A DNA stretch of 64,000 bases from Volvox africanus (taxonomy: Eukaryota > Chlorophyta > Chlorophyceae > Chlamydomonadales > Volvocaceae): the NCBI GenBank assembly GCA_030268105.1, contig BSDZ01000008.1:2480001-2544000 (forward strand). The letters are read 5' to 3'. Below the pieces are notes generated by a model. That model saw nothing but the letters and a program-made list of their open reading frames with translations, was not told where the DNA came from and did no database searches. Of this stretch, positions 36,709 through 48,973 are shown one piece after another. The position numbers and the translations under genes were made by a program. Numbering within the stretch: the first letter of the stretch is position 1; each line of letters starts with the position of its first letter.

Positions 36709-39700
36709 TTACCAGTTCCGCCTGCCGCGGCGTTGTCGTTGCTGATCTTGCGGCTGCTGCACCGGCAGCTGCGGGTGCCGTTGCGGTGGAGATATTCCCA
36801 GGGGGTCCCGGCTGGCCTCATCAAGTTGGGGAAGCCGCCTCCCTTCGCCTCCAGAAGTCCTCCCCGACCAGCTCGCACTGTCACTAGCATCACGGGCCGC
36901 GGCCCTGCTCTGGTCGGGCTCACTTGCGGTGGCAGTAACAGCACCAGCGGCCACTGACGGGCCGACTCCGAGGCCTACCGACACAGCTTGACGGCCGTCA
37001 AGGCCCTCGAGAAGATCATCCAGGAAGCCCACCGCCTCCTCCTCCTCCTCCGCCTCCTCGGCCTCAACCTCCGTCCCCGGCCGCCCTCTGTTCGCCGTAC
37101 CGCTGCGCCCCCTTTGCCCGCCTGCAGGCCCCGCCCCTTGCCGTAGCGAACCGCGCGTCCCCCCCTCCCAACTGGACCCAGCATCAGTGACCCTCGCATC
37201 AGCGGTGGATGAACGGAGTGCTGTGACCTGCCCCTGCCCCTGCCCCTGCCGGCCCCCGGCATGTAAGGCCAATGTGTATTCCTCAACCAGCGCATCCAAG
37301 TCCCCGAGTTGATTGTCCAATTCGTCATCCTCTCCCGCGGCCTGGACCCCGGCACCTCCACCGATAGCTCCGTTACTGTTGCTATTCCTGCTACTGCTAC
37401 TACTGCTACTGCTACTGCTGCTACTGCTGCTACTGCGCATAGTTCCTTCCGCTCCCCGCCCCTGTGGTGTTTGCCGTGATGGCTCAAACGCATCATCCTC
37501 GCCGTTGCCGCCACCGCTGTCATTTGTACTGCCATTGGCACTGCCACTCGGCTCGCTGCCGTTATCGCCATTGTTGGCTGCCAGCTGCCTCATGCGGGCA
37601 TTCAGCGCCGCCTCACCCTCCTCGAGGATCGCCATCAGAGCGGCCAAGTCGGCGTCATCCTCACCCCCCTCATTGGCGGGGCCCCCCTCGGCAGCTGCGT
37701 TGGCGGCTCGCCCCGCGGCCCGGGCGCGACCTGACTTAGGTGACCTCCTCTGCGGCGGCTCCTGCTGCAATTGCTGTTGTCCTGTGGCAGGGCTCTTGGC
37801 AGCAACGTCCAGGATACCGTCCAGTGCCGCCAGCGTAGCATCGTACAGGGCTTCCTCCTGTTTATGGCGTATCGTACAACGGCAAAGAAGCAGCCGAGCA
37901 GGCAGGTGCGCATGCGACTATCGATGGATGCGGTCTCATGGAAGTGCTTTTCCAAATCCATGACGGGGAGGAGCTGGACGATGAGGAGGAGGGAGAGACG
38001 AGAAGGTCCTCACGCTGGGGAGCTGCCGGGTATGCATGAGGTGCGCGTGCAGGTGGCTGCTATCATGGGCGCACAAGCAGGTGGTAGCCTTCTCCCTTCA
38101 GACGAAACCCGCACCTTCCCCCGCCTCCCCCCCCTTCCCCCGGCTACTCCAGGAAAGCTGCCTCTACCCATAGGGCCCCCTTTCACACGCAACCGGAGGA
38201 ACTGCCTCCCAGCTCACACCTCGGGACGCAACCGTCATTACCCGTACAACCACGAAAACCCAGACTGGGCCGCCACCACCACCAAGCCTCAGCCGCACGC
38301 CATTCCTCCGGCCATTTCACCGCCCCTAGCTCCGACCCCTGCCCCCCTCCACTCACCCGCTGCTGCCCTAGCGCCTGTCCCATCACCGCCTGCCGCTCCT
38401 GAGCCACGAGGTCGTCCACCAGGGCCTCTAGACCCAGAGTGCCCTCACTCAGATCACCACTCAGATCCATCAACGATCGGAGGGGGTCCGGGGTGGGAGT
38501 CTCAGCCGCGGACGACGAACCGGCGGCGGAGGAAGATGGAGCCGCCGGCAATCCCTGGCGTACTGCCGGCGCTGCTGCCGGTGCCTGCGCCGATGGCGCC
38601 GGCACTGGTGCCGTTGGCCCTCCGATGGTTTGTGCGGAGATCCCTACCACCGGACTCGCTCCCGTGGTTCTGGAGCGAGTGGCCGCCTCCCAGGCCTCCC
38701 AGATTTCCTCCTCTGTCGGGACAGAGGCGGGCTGGGCCGCATCACGGCCGGCGGAGGCAGCACCCGCATATCCGGCCCGCGACTCGGAAGCAGCGGCCGC
38801 GGCAGTGCCGCCCAGCTGGGCCGGGTCGGCCGACTGGGCCAGCAGGGGCTTGGGCGGGGGTGCGGCCCTGCCCAGCCGCCGCCTGCTCTCCTTGACTTGG
38901 CGGATGCGGTCTCTGGCCAGTGTGTAGACCTGCAGGGGGTTCAGTCATGTCGGGGGGTTACCTCGGTGAAGTCGGTGGGGGTTAGGAAGAGGGAGGGGAG
39001 ATGGCGGGGAGGGCGTTGGCTCCCCGATTTGAAGTCCAGGTAGTCCAGGTAGGTGCGCGGGGTCGGGGTCGGGGTCGGTTGGGGTGGGTTTTCAGGCGGG
39101 TTGGGGGTTGGGGGTTATGAATACACACACACACACACACACACACGTCGGTCATGTACCTGCAGCAGCGCCTCCGCCCTGGCCCGGGTCAGCCGCTCGT
39201 GCAGGGCTTCCACAGCGGCGTGCATGGCCTTCAGTTTGCGAGTCAATGTCCTGTCGGTCCAGGGGGGGTTGGTGCCGTACATGCTGGTTCAGTGGCGAAT
39301 CTCCAACCGGGATGTATCAATGGCTGAGCGGATGGAAGAGCGGCTCCTGAGGTGCTTTGCTCGGGAGAACCCCAGAGCCCTCTCCCCACCCTACGCCCCC
39401 ACTCTCCCCTTCTGCTTAACGGAGGGCACCTAGCCGGGGACGGAGAGGGCTCATCCGTACATCAACAGCTCCCACTTGCACTAGGCGAGGCCGTCAGGCG
39501 AATGCGGCTAGTACATGCCTGCTGGCTGCATAAGGCCCCTGAAGGGGCCTTCGTGTTGTGCGGAAGGCGTTCGTTGGGGCGCTGCACCCGACAGCCAGTC
39601 GGGCTCCGCTGTTGTTCTGTTCATCACTCGCACACATTAACTCACTTGACCTCCCTGTCAGCCCCCCATGTGGCCCTCTCCTCCGCCTCCAGCTGCCCCC

Positions 39701-42700
39701 GCAGCCCCTCCAGCTGCTCGATAGCGCTATTGACGGTCCCCACACCCGAGTCCAGACGTCCGCGGGCACCGGACACCACCGACTCGTCCAAACCCAGACT
39801 GCAGACACCGGCGAGAGGGAGGCGGTGGTACAAGCGCGTATCAATTGTGGGTATGGTGGGAGGGGAGCCCGAGTATATCGGCAAAGAGGGGAGAAGAAGA
39901 CATGAGCACAAGCGGGCGGGGAAGGAAGGCAGGAAGACGAAGAAACTGCGGCTGATCAATATCAATGATGCAAAATGTACGAAATTTCGAATGTCGAGTC
40001 TTACGACGCTGTCGATGGCGGGCTGGAGCTGGTTGGTGGGCGTCCCGGGCGCCGATGAGTCAATGGCGAATAGATGAAATGGAAGTGGAAGTGAGGGGGG
40101 CCAACTGCCTTCCGAGCCGCGACAACGGGGAGGGACGATGGGTGAGGAGCGAGGGGGGAGGGAAGAGGGGGACGCGTGGATGGGTGAGGTTCCCCGTCCT
40201 TTCTCTCTCCCATGTCCCCATACACACCGTGCCGCAATGTTGAGTGCGTTGCTTCTCCCTGGGATGCCCCACAGCAGCTTGTAGGTGGGGGCCAGCGCCG
40301 CATCATCAAACTCCACACTGGCGTTCTCAAAACGCGGGTCGTCGAATTTGAGCCCGGTCATGAGGCTGTGGTGGGTGGTGGCGACCGTCAGGGCCCCGGA
40401 GCCCACCCCGCCTGGGGGGGGGAAGGGGGAGGGTTGAAGGGGAGGGTTGAGGGGGAGGGTTGAGGGGGAGGGTTGAAGGGAGGGTTGAGGGGGAGGGTTG
40501 AGGGCGAGGACGGAAGTAGGCGAGCACTCCTCGTGCATCTTCATACCCCTCCCCGAGCCGTAGGTGGTGTCTCTGATGACCGGCTGCCCCGTGGTTCAAC
40601 CAGCATGACCATCGCAACTACAACCCGTGCCCCCTTCCCTCTTTCCCCCCCTTCCGCCCCCTAGTCCCACAACAACCAATACCCGGCCCAATACACACAC
40701 ACACACACACCATTAACCAGCTTCTTCAGCAGCGCCACTCCCAGAGCTGCCCCCTCCAGGGGGTCCGTCCCCGTCCCCAGCTCGTCCAAAAGAAGCAGCG
40801 CCTTGCCGTCCGCCTCAGCGCGCAGGGCCTGGGATGAGGGGGTGCCGGGAAGCCGTGAGGGCCGAATGGGCGCCACGCAGGGGCTGGGGGCCGGAAGCTT
40901 TGAAACAACCAAAAAATTCCAAAAATTGGTTTAGGTTAGATTCAGTTGAATTCGGTTGGATATGGTTGGATTTACGGTTTCGTTCTTCAAAATCTACACA
41001 TTCCCTGGCCATGGTTCGTAAGACCCCGGGTTTCCTCCCCTCCCCTGCCCCCCCCCCGCACCTGTATCCTCTTCAGGTGCCCGCTGAAGGTGGACAGATT
41101 GGCGGTCAAAGATTGCTCATCCCCAATATCCGCCAGTACGGCAGAGAAGGCCGGTAGCCGTGCGGGCGCTTCTGCCGGCAGCGGCAGCCCCGCCTTGGCC
41201 ATGCATGCCGCCAGCCCCAGCGCCTTCATCGCCGCCGTCTTGCCTCCGGTGTTGGGTCCGGTGATGACCACCACGCAGGTATCGGGGCGGGTTACCCAGT
41301 CGATGGCGCGGGGGGGTTTCAGAGCGTATAAGGCGGCATGGGGGCTGTCAGTGTCAGCGCCGTCGCCCTCTCCCTCGCTGTCAGATCCGGATCCATACTG
41401 TGAATCGGATCCAGATCCCGACTTGCGCAACATCACCTCCTTTCGAGTACTTAGGAGCCGCCGGCGCGGAACGGCGCCACTGCCGCCGCCGTCGCCGCCA
41501 ACGGGACCTCCTGAAGGAAGTAATGACGGCGACGCGCCGCCGGCGGCGGCGGACATCGGATTCATCCGTACAAACCGCTCCAGGGACTCTTTCTGGGTCA
41601 GGTACTCGCCGTACAACAGCGGGTGGCGCAGGCCGCGTAGCCGTACAGCGTACCGCTCCTCCGGGTCGCGCAATAGGTTGAGATCGCTGTAACCGCTCTC
41701 CTATGGATGTACAACATATTACGGCAGAAAATCGTAGGACAACATGATCGAGTATTAATGTATGAAGTCATATCCAATTCCAACAAAAATTACAAGCAAT
41801 TTGAAGCAAGTGCTCAATTACATCATGGGTATCATCGCTCGTATGCAGCTGCCGTACCTCCCCTGCGGTCCCGTCCTCCACCCGTGCCCGCCGCCGCATT
41901 GCCGCGCCACCTCGCGCGTGAAACACAGTGTCCCATGGGACGATCTCCGGAAGTACGCCCTGGATCCATATGCCGTACCGGGCCCGGGCAGACAGCACAT
42001 CCAACCAGGCCACTACCTGTCGTGTGTGTGTGGCACGGCCAAGGTGTGTCGGGGAGAGGGGGGCGGGAGAAGGGGAAAACAGGAGGTGTGCTGTGTGTGT
42101 ATATACACATAAAAATACGACAAGCCCATTGCCACCCAGCTAGGCATGTTCAACATAGAATACATTTACATCCTCGTTCTCATGGCCACCAGGAATATCA
42201 GATGAATTTAACTGTTGTTATCTCACACTAGCCCTGACTGGCATGGCACGAGTGGTTAGGATTTGACAGTTAAGCCCCCCCGGTGGTTGTGATTGTGGTG
42301 GTTGCCATTTCTCTTCGCTGGCAGCACGAACCCTGAATGTGCTCTCCAGCTCGTCCAGCGACCCCAGCACCAGCCCCGTGAGCTGCCACAGCACCGCCTC
42401 CTCGGCGGCCTGAGCCTCAGCCCGCGCGGCGCCGAGCTCGTTGTTGAGACCCATGGCGGCGGGCGGCTCGATGAACTGGAGGCCACCGCCAGGGGAGGAG
42501 CCCAGAAGCACCCCGTTGGAGATCTTCGTGCCTGGAGAAGGGGGAGGGGGAAAGGGGGAAGGGGAATATGATTGTGTATGTGATGTGAATGTTACGAAAG
42601 TACTTCGAATGAAACCCAAAGGGGATACCGAGTGGGTCGGGTGCACTATGGGAAAGAGGGGAATGAGGGGGACAAATGAGAAGAAGGCCTGGGGACGAGA

Positions 42701-45106
42701 AACAGCACGGCTTTGGGAGGGGGTTTGGGTTTTGGGAAGGGGGGGAGATTTGCGGGTTGGCGTTCCTCCTCTCCGGCCGTGCTGTGCAAGACCACCTCCC
42801 GCTGGCCCCAATCCTCTCTCTCTCTCTCCGTCCCAACAGGCAACAGACCCAATCAGCAGTGTATGATTTCGCTCCCCAGCTCTCTCCAGCTGTCGTAGAC
42901 CTCATACTCTCTGTCCCCTCCATGCGCCCGCTACGCCCTCCCTCTCCCCTACCCCCCTCCAACCCCCGCACACGCACTTCCCTCCCAACACGTCTATTGC
43001 AGAACACAGAGCCCCTCGCTCACCTCTCCGCAGTTCCTCCCCTCCCGCGACCTGCCCGGGCCACCCATGCACCTCCCAAACCCGTGTCATCACCTGAGCC
43101 AGGTTCATTGCCTATCCTAAGATTTCTCCCCAAACCCTCCCTCCCGACCTTGCCCCCGACCTCCCCCACAGACCTCGGCCACCCGACCTCTACCCCCTCT
43201 CACCCGCCGGCACCGCCACGCACATCCTGCCCCCTCTGTCTGACACCTCGCCGTAGCCCTTGAGCAGAGAGGCCAGTCGGGACTGAATGGCCTTCACTCG
43301 GGCCCGGAGGCCGCGGAGCTGCTCCGAAGCCGAATCCTGCCGGGTGGCGCGCAGCCAGGGGTCCGGGGACCGCAAATTGGGAGGCCCGAGAGGCGGAGGC
43401 GGAGAGAGGAGGCGCCACACGGGAAGAGGAGGTAGAGCCCTCCGTCACTTCTGATGCCCTGATATAGGGTGCACAGTGCCGCTGAGTTCCGGTGACCCAT
43501 GGGTCCGCTGACTTCCTTCCCTGCTAAGTGTCCCCAGGCCCCAACCCACCCACTCCGTGTGTCCTTCCGTGTGTGTATGGCTCCCCCCTCCCCTTCCTTC
43601 CCTATGCCCCTCCCCTCCCCACCTGCAAATTGGCGTCCTCATCGATAGCCATCAGGACGGACCGCACCAGCAAGGGCTGCTGCCTCAGCTGCCCCACAGC
43701 CGCCAGCAGCACCCTCACGGGGCTGTCGGGGCGCAGAGAGTCGTTGTCGCGAGCCGCCGCCACAACCTGCTTCCGGAGCTTCTCAGACCCTGCAAGACAG
43801 GCCGAGGATGACGAGGATGACGAGGATGATGAGGAGCGGGGTTGGGGATGGGGTTAGGGATGGGGTTGGGGATGGGGTTGGGGATGGGGGTGAGGGTGAG
43901 TATTGGGTTTCGGAGCCCCTGAGGTAAAGTGGATTAGGAAACGGCTGAAGGTTCACACTGAAAGGGGACGAACCGAAGGTTCCTACATCCGGCCGGCTCC
44001 ACACCCCCGGCTCTCAGCTCACCGAATTCCAAACATGATGGGCAGCCCAACCCGGCCCGACACAGACAGGTTCCTGCACGACACGGTGCGACCGTACCGT
44101 TGACCAAAGTGACAATCGCCCTCAGCTGCTCCGCGCTTAGCATCCCTCCCTTGGCCGCGCGGGACAGCCCGGACTCCGCTTCGCTGGTCTGGATGCCACC
44201 ATAGTCCAAGGACGTGGCCCAGTCGTACTCCAGGATAGTCATGGCGCTGGACAGGCGGAAGAGGAGGGCAGGGAAGGGGAGGAAGAAGTGAGTCCCTCAT
44301 AGTCAAGGAAGCACGCCACTGCTTCTGTCGGAGGTTTTCAAGAGCGTAGTGTAATCTGGTAACTGGGTGTATGGTGTGGTTGATGCCCTTTTTTCGTTGT
44401 CAGTTCGACCGTTACCGTTATCGACTAGGGACTTAACTAGAACCTCGGTCACCATCCATTGAGAGCTTGTGGGCACCGCCCCTTGCCGCCCAGCGCATAC
44501 AACAACCTCGTAACTCATCATGATTTGTATTACACCTTTGGTTAGCCATTTAAACCAAATTGCTCGGTTGCATTCGGTGCACGGTTGCACCCTGAATCCC
44601 ATTACACAGGTCTATTACCCTCTCCCCACACACACATATCCACACATGTGCCCGTACAAGTCGTACGGTAAGTTAAGTGATTTGCGCGGTTCTGAGGCGC
44701 ACCGGGTTTGCTCCAAAAGACGCAGCGTCTCCCGGGGGTCCTCTGGAACGTGCAATGCCCGGCATGCGCGCTTGCCCGCGTGCGTGCTTGCGAAGCGCGC
44801 GACCTGTTCGCATAGCTTTGGCCACTCCAGCATGTCCAGCGTGGCTTGAAAAGCGGGCCCGACAATGTCATAGCCAGCAGCAGCATCCCAGCCGGTCTGC
44901 CTATCAAGGGCGTCATATGGTTTAAGAGTTGCTCTGGCAACCGCACTTCGTTGTAATGTTGATAATTCTCTGTTTGATGCCGGGCAGAAGCAATGCTGAT
45001 GTCGAAAACGGAGTGCGGTGTTAAAGAAAATCTTCAATCGGTTCCCAGCCGGCCTGCGTGGCCGACTGGCAGTCGGCCACCGCGTATTATGAAGATGATA
45101 CTGCAT
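36709..45106 (-). CDS. MUTS2: MutS2-family ATPase with long low-complexity C-terminus
   Basis: A gene of many exons. The N-terminal exon from the ATG at 45106 starts with an Arg/Ser-rich, transit-like stretch and runs into LEWPKLCEQVARFAST and a LLEQTR helix. Downstream exons give SRAAKGGMLSAEQLRAI (~44120-44190), the core and clamp helices (43627-43795, ~43205-43370), the MutS2 hallmark LQFIEPPAAMGLNNEL (~42430-42480), LRGLRHPLLYGE (~41600), Walker A GPNTGGKTAAMKALGL (~41220-41270), LADIGDEQSLTANLSTFSGH (~41090-41150), Walker B LLLLDELGTGTDPLEGAAL (~40740-40800) and TTHHSLMTG with FENASVEFDD (~40310-40390). A coiled coil (RKLKAMHAAVEALHERL, 39171-39245) and a Ser/Ala/Pro-rich exon (38360-38931) follow. 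MutS2 proteins are DNA- or ribosome-acting ATPases, often plastid-located in plants. I see no Smr nuclease domain. The tail exon 37852-36709 is joined with less certainty and could be a separate gene. Confidence 0.85.
37385..37437. repeat. Trinucleotide array encoding poly-Ser on the minus strand
   Basis: CTA/CTG triplets (TAG/CAG on the coding strand, read as AGT/AGC) give a run of about 15 serines in the tail exon of the MutS2 gene. Confidence 0.9.
39123..39149. repeat. CA microsatellite in a MutS2 intron
   Basis: A (CA)n run just downstream, in coding direction, of the coiled-coil exon donor near 39170. Confidence 0.9.
40412..40510. repeat. GGGGGAGGGTTGA minisatellite
   Basis: About eight imperfect 12-13-bp units in the MutS2 intron left of the Walker-B-proximal exons. 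Confidence 0.9.
43835..43895. repeat. GGGGTTGGGGATG minisatellite
   Basis: Imperfect 12-13-bp G-rich units in a MutS2 intron, preceded by a short GATGACGAG repeat at 43806-43830. Confidence 0.9.
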
Positions 45107-45344
45107 TTAGCGATTACATTTGAGGATATATGCCGGGTAGGCCCATATACTTGCACGCAGTTAGCCGTATATAGTATGTTGGCTCCGAAGGCACCAAGTT
45201 TTTTGCGAGGCGAGCGCTCATTCCCGCGCTTGCGGTTTCCTGCGGCCAAGGAACCGAGAGGTGAGGGCCTTGTACAAAATGAAAAGATAATACAATATGT
45301 ATGTAAATTTTTAACAAAAATATCTAAAAATAACTGACTTGTCA

Positions 45345-45590
45345 AATCCTGCCCCACCTGCCAACGCACCAAGCCTTCCACCCAAGCACCGCCCGGCCTC
45401 CTACAACCCCTTCCCACCCCAAATCGCCCCTGGACCCACGTTTCCATCGACTTCATCACCGATCTGGTCCCCCCCATCCAAAGGGCTCGATGGCCACACC
45501 TACACCGCCCTCTTTACCTGCGTTGACCTCCATACCAAGCAAGCTCATTTCGCCCCTTCCAACAACTCCATCTCTGATCAAGCGCCAGTT
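45345..45590 (+). pseudogene. Ty3/gypsy integrase fragment, frameshifted
   Basis: One frame reads [15 protein letters not shown] (the second half of an HHCC integrase zinc finger) and SIDFITDL; after a run of seven C the next frame reads [20 protein letters not shown] and AHFAP. Together these match the start of the chromovirus-type integrase core, broken by a frameshift at about 45465-45475. Sequence right of ~45590 no longer matches integrase. Confidence 0.75.
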
Positions 45591-45618
45591 GGATGCGACC
45601 TTACAGGAGGTACCGGAT

Positions 45619-45711
45619 GATGACGAGGATGGGTCACTTCCTGAGCTGGTGAGCAGCAGTGATGACGAGGATGGGTCGCTTCCTGAGCTGGTGAGCAGCA
45701 GTGATGACGAG
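45619..45711 (+). repeat. 42-bp tandem duplication encoding an acidic motif
   Basis: Two near-identical 42-bp units (45619-45660 and 45661-45702) plus a partial third encode DDEDGSLPELVSSS in the frame open from 45490 to 45912. Two copies differ at a single noted base (TCACTT/TCGCTT). Confidence 0.85.
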
Positions 45712-46160
45712 CCGGACCCGCGGCTCAATCCATTTGCCAGGGCGGCATCACAATGTGAGGCGGTACCGGTCCCCACACCGGCGGCGAAGCCTGCGCCCAG
45801 TTTGCGCAAGGGTATGTGGGCGCATGTAGGCGCATCAACCCACGCCTACTTGCCATGTTACTTAGCATGTACAAAAAGTGCATCACATTCGGTTATAGCG
45901 AGCATCACATAGCGAGCATCATGGGCAGATGGGTCATTGAATGGACGTCAGCGGCCCTTCGTCTCGGGTTTCTGGGATTGCCTTGGACGGGTCATGATTT
46001 GATGCTCTCAGGGTGCTCCTGAATATCACCGTTAAGGCAACCCGGGTCTGGGCTGCAAGCTGAGAGCATGGCAAGCTGGGAGCATGGGTTTGTAGAAGCC
46101 GCAGGTTGCATGGTCAACTTGTTAGGGAGGGGTGTTCGTCAGACCGACATATCCGTATCC

Positions 46161-46220
46161 GGCCCACACCACAACTCAGGTGCCCACACCAAAACTCAGG
46201 TGCCCACACCAAAACTCAGG
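46161..46220 (+). repeat. 20-bp triplicated repeat
   Basis: Three tandem copies of GCCCACACCA[CA]AACTCAGGT in transposon-rich sequence. Two are identical and the first differs by one base. Confidence 0.9.
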
Positions 46221-46523
46221 TGCGAGTTTGCAAAAAGAATGCCCACACGGCACATCTCTGCATATGGACAATTGGTGGCTGTGCTTCGACAGCATTCACT
46301 CAGCTGACGGCGCAGACTTGTGTGAGGCGCGGGGTCTCTCTCAAGTCCCACGCGACTGGGCGGGGCCCTCCGGAAGGGCCATCTCTGGGGTTTCTGGGGC
46401 TGCTGCGCCAACCGTTGCGATGCAGCAGCAGCAGCAGCAGCTGCTCGGTGGTACCCCCTTAAGACATGTATACGTACTGCGAAACGCCGCGTACTGCGAA
46501 CAGGATTTTTCGATGCACACAAA

Positions 46524-47069
46524 GTGGCGGCGACAAAGAAGGCGGAGCCAGCTAGCGTCAAAATGGGGGGCAAGTCGGCACCGCAGCCCAAGTCGCAGTC
46601 TGCGCAATTACCGATCCCAAAGCCGAGCATGCCATACAGCAACGCAGGGGTTGGCATCCGGGAGAACGTGCGATCAGGGCCGCTGCAGCGGAACAAGCCT
46701 GTGGATGCTGGATTGGCCCACAGTGCTCAGCATTGCAGCAATGCTTCCACTGCAAGAGCAGCCGCTGCTGCTGCAGCACCGGATGGCGACGATGACGACA
46801 ATGACGACGACATGCCGATGCTCCTGGACTCAGACGATGACGAACTTGATGTTTACGGTACTGGTAGCAGTGGCGCTCGTCAGGCTTGCACACGGAATAT
46901 GGACGCTACGCCCGCGAGGGCCGCGGCAGCGCAGCCTGGCCTGGCGAGCTCGAGGGTTTCAGCGTCCGAAGCTGCCCCCAGATCAGCTCCTCCGGCGGCG
47001 GAGGTACCTCCTGCGGCGCAGCAGGTAGGTTCATATTGTAGTAGACGGTCGGCGCTGTTCAGGTCGTGA
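46524..47069 (+). CDS. Unrecognised Ala/Asp-rich ORF inside the retroelement cluster
   Basis: A 181-codon ORF with basic N-terminal, Ala-rich and Asp-rich (DDDDNDDD) sections. It lies between two pieces of gypsy integrase and has no known domain. It may be gag-like sequence, a captured host fragment or chance. A CAG array encoding poly-Gln (46423-46440) lies just upstream in another frame. Confidence 0.25.
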   Translation: MAATKKAEPASVKMGGKSAPQPKSQSAQLPIPKPSMPYSNAGVGIRENVRSGPLQRNKPVDAGLAHSAQHCSNASTARAAAAAAAPDGDDDDNDDDMPMLLDSDDDELDVYGTGSSGARQACTRNMDATPARAAAAQPGLASSRVSASEAAPRSAPPAAEVPPAAQQVGSYCSRRSALFRS

Positions 47070-47254
47070 AAAACGAGAAGCACAGAGGCTGGTGACGCGG
47101 GTAGGGGGCTTTCAAGGCTATCCACACGGTGCCGTGGTCCGATCGGCAACGGTGGAGATGAAATGCCGTACAAAATGGTTCCTTCTTGGCGCTCTGTATT
47201 GCGCAGCAGAGCTGATTGTGCATCGGCAAACTGATGCCATGGGCAGGGTTAAAA

Positions 47255-47560
47255 GCGCCAGTTGTGAAACTCTGCCCCCGCTACCTCGGCTCCTTCACCG
47301 TTTCAGCCATCATTTCCCCGGTAGCATACCGCCTCAACCTACCTTCAAATCTCGGACGCATTCACCCCGTTCTCCCGGGATATCCCGCGTCCTTCCCTGG
47401 ACCACCAACGATGATAACCCCTCAACCCCCCCCGCCCACCACTGGTGTTGCCGTGATGACCTCTATGACCACGTCGACTCCATCACCGCCATTCGACGAC
47501 ACCAACTTGACTTTACGGACGGTCTCCACACGATATATGGTTCGGCGCAGACATGTGTAA
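47255..47560 (+). pseudogene. Ty3/gypsy integrase C-terminus and chromodomain-like remnant
   Basis: KLCPRYLGSFTVSAI, VAYRLNLPSNLGRIHPVL match the integrase C-terminal GPF/Y-type module of chromoviruses (here GSF). Further right another frame gives DHVDSITAIRRHQLDFTDG, which resembles the start of a chromodomain. Frame changes show it is dead. It is in the same orientation as the integrase core fragment at 45345, so the two may be one element split by about 1.6 kb. Confidence 0.65.
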
Positions 47561-47639
47561 CCATTAGACTTTTTCAAGGACGGTTCATTTCCTTTCAACA
47601 GTTCTACGTCGTGCGCGCACGTTAATGCAATATGCGGAA

Positions 47640-48050
47640 TCGGCTTTTAGTTGATCTATAGTAGCTCTCATGCGATCGACCAATGCCGAAGGCCAACATT
47701 AGGTCTAATTGTATATCTGTTGATGTCAACGTAAATGAAAGGCTAGGTAATTGAGAAACCCCTTAGTGCTTAGGACGCATGTGGGTATCGACACATGTCC
47801 TGACGTGGGAAGAGTCTATAACCTCCCATGGCCGGGGTAGGCGATGGTTAGCATCAGCTGATAGGGTCAGTGTGCTCAAGATGTGCCCTTCCAAGGGGGA
47901 GGAGTGTAGTAGTGAACGGCCCACACACCAGCACAATATCAGGTGCAGAAGCACCCTGTCAGCATCTCGAGAGGCCTTTGTGTCTCTCAACTACTACAAA
48001 GGCGCAGATTGTAGGAGTGTTGTACCCTCAGATAAGTTCTAACAATAGAT
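47640..48050. other. Unassigned sequence between retroelement remnants
   Basis: No reading frame or repeat was recognised in this stretch. Confidence 0.4.
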
Positions 48051-48051
48051 G

Positions 48052-48973
48052 ATGCACTTCCAGCCCATCCGCCGCCGCCAAAGCCAGAAACGCTCGGATG
48101 GTGACATGAGCGCCGGTCGGTGTGAAATCAACTCCCTCGATCTGCCTGAACCCCTTCACAACAGACCTTGCCTTAAAACGCTCAATCTCGCCATCCGCAT
48201 CCCGCTTAATCTTATAGACCCACTTCCCGGGGATAACGTTAGCTCCTGGTGGAGGTATGCAATCTCGTCCTCCATGGTTTGCTGCCAGTATGCGGCTTGC
48301 GGTGTCCTCATAGCCTCTTCGTACGACGGTGGTTTGATAATGGTATCGATAGCGGCCGTGATGACACGTTTGGGATTCTTCCGCTGGATGTAGGATGGGT
48401 CATACTTCACCACCGGTTTCCGATCTCGCCCAGACCGTCAGAGAGCTGCGGCTGGACTATCGATCTCCCCGCAGTCGCAGCCGGATCCTCCTCAATCTCC
48501 CCCACATTGCCCTCACCATCACCATTGACAATCCCGTCACCGCCAGGTTCCCCTGGATCTACAGCGGGGTTTTCCTCGTCCTCATCATCCACACGGGCCT
48601 CCTTGCTCAACTCGGGGAACTGGGCGGACTTACCTGGGAAACACTCGTCAAACCGAAGATTGCAGGTAAAGACAACTCTTTTCCGGCAAATACACATGGT
48701 AGCCCTTTCCTCCACGCTCGTAGCCGACGAAGATGCCTTTCACGCTGACCGCATCTAGCTTTTTGTGAAACTTGCACTCCGTCTAAACTCATGTGAAACC
48801 TTGAAACAACTCATGTGGCGTGGTGTCACTGTCACTGACCGGCGAGCAGTTGCGGACTGCACACGCCGTTGCCATGGCCTCAGTCCAGACTCCTGTCCTA
48901 GGCCAGAATCCTGCAACATCGCACGGACCTTCTCTAACAGCGTGCGATTAAGGCGCTCAGCACGACCATTCAG
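48052..48973 (-). mobile_element. Ty1/copia remnant, minus-strand arm of a near-palindrome
   Basis: Read on the minus strand it runs from the integrase core (GRAERLNRTLLEK-like), through RVVFTCNLRFDECFPGKSAQF and the acidic linker, to KYDPSYIQRKNPKRVITA and the start of the reverse transcriptase region (GVDF, AHVTIRAFLA). It ends where the reverse transcriptase proper begins. A four-codon deletion is visible after GVDF relative to the plus-strand copy. It is truncated at both ends and has no LTR that I can see. Confidence 0.85.

Noticed and set aside
46132..47028. 298-codon plus-strand ORF in the retroelement cluster
   Set aside because: Frame has a shifting composition (His/Arg/Trp-rich), overlaps a better Ala/Asp ORF, and matches no gag, protease or polymerase motif.
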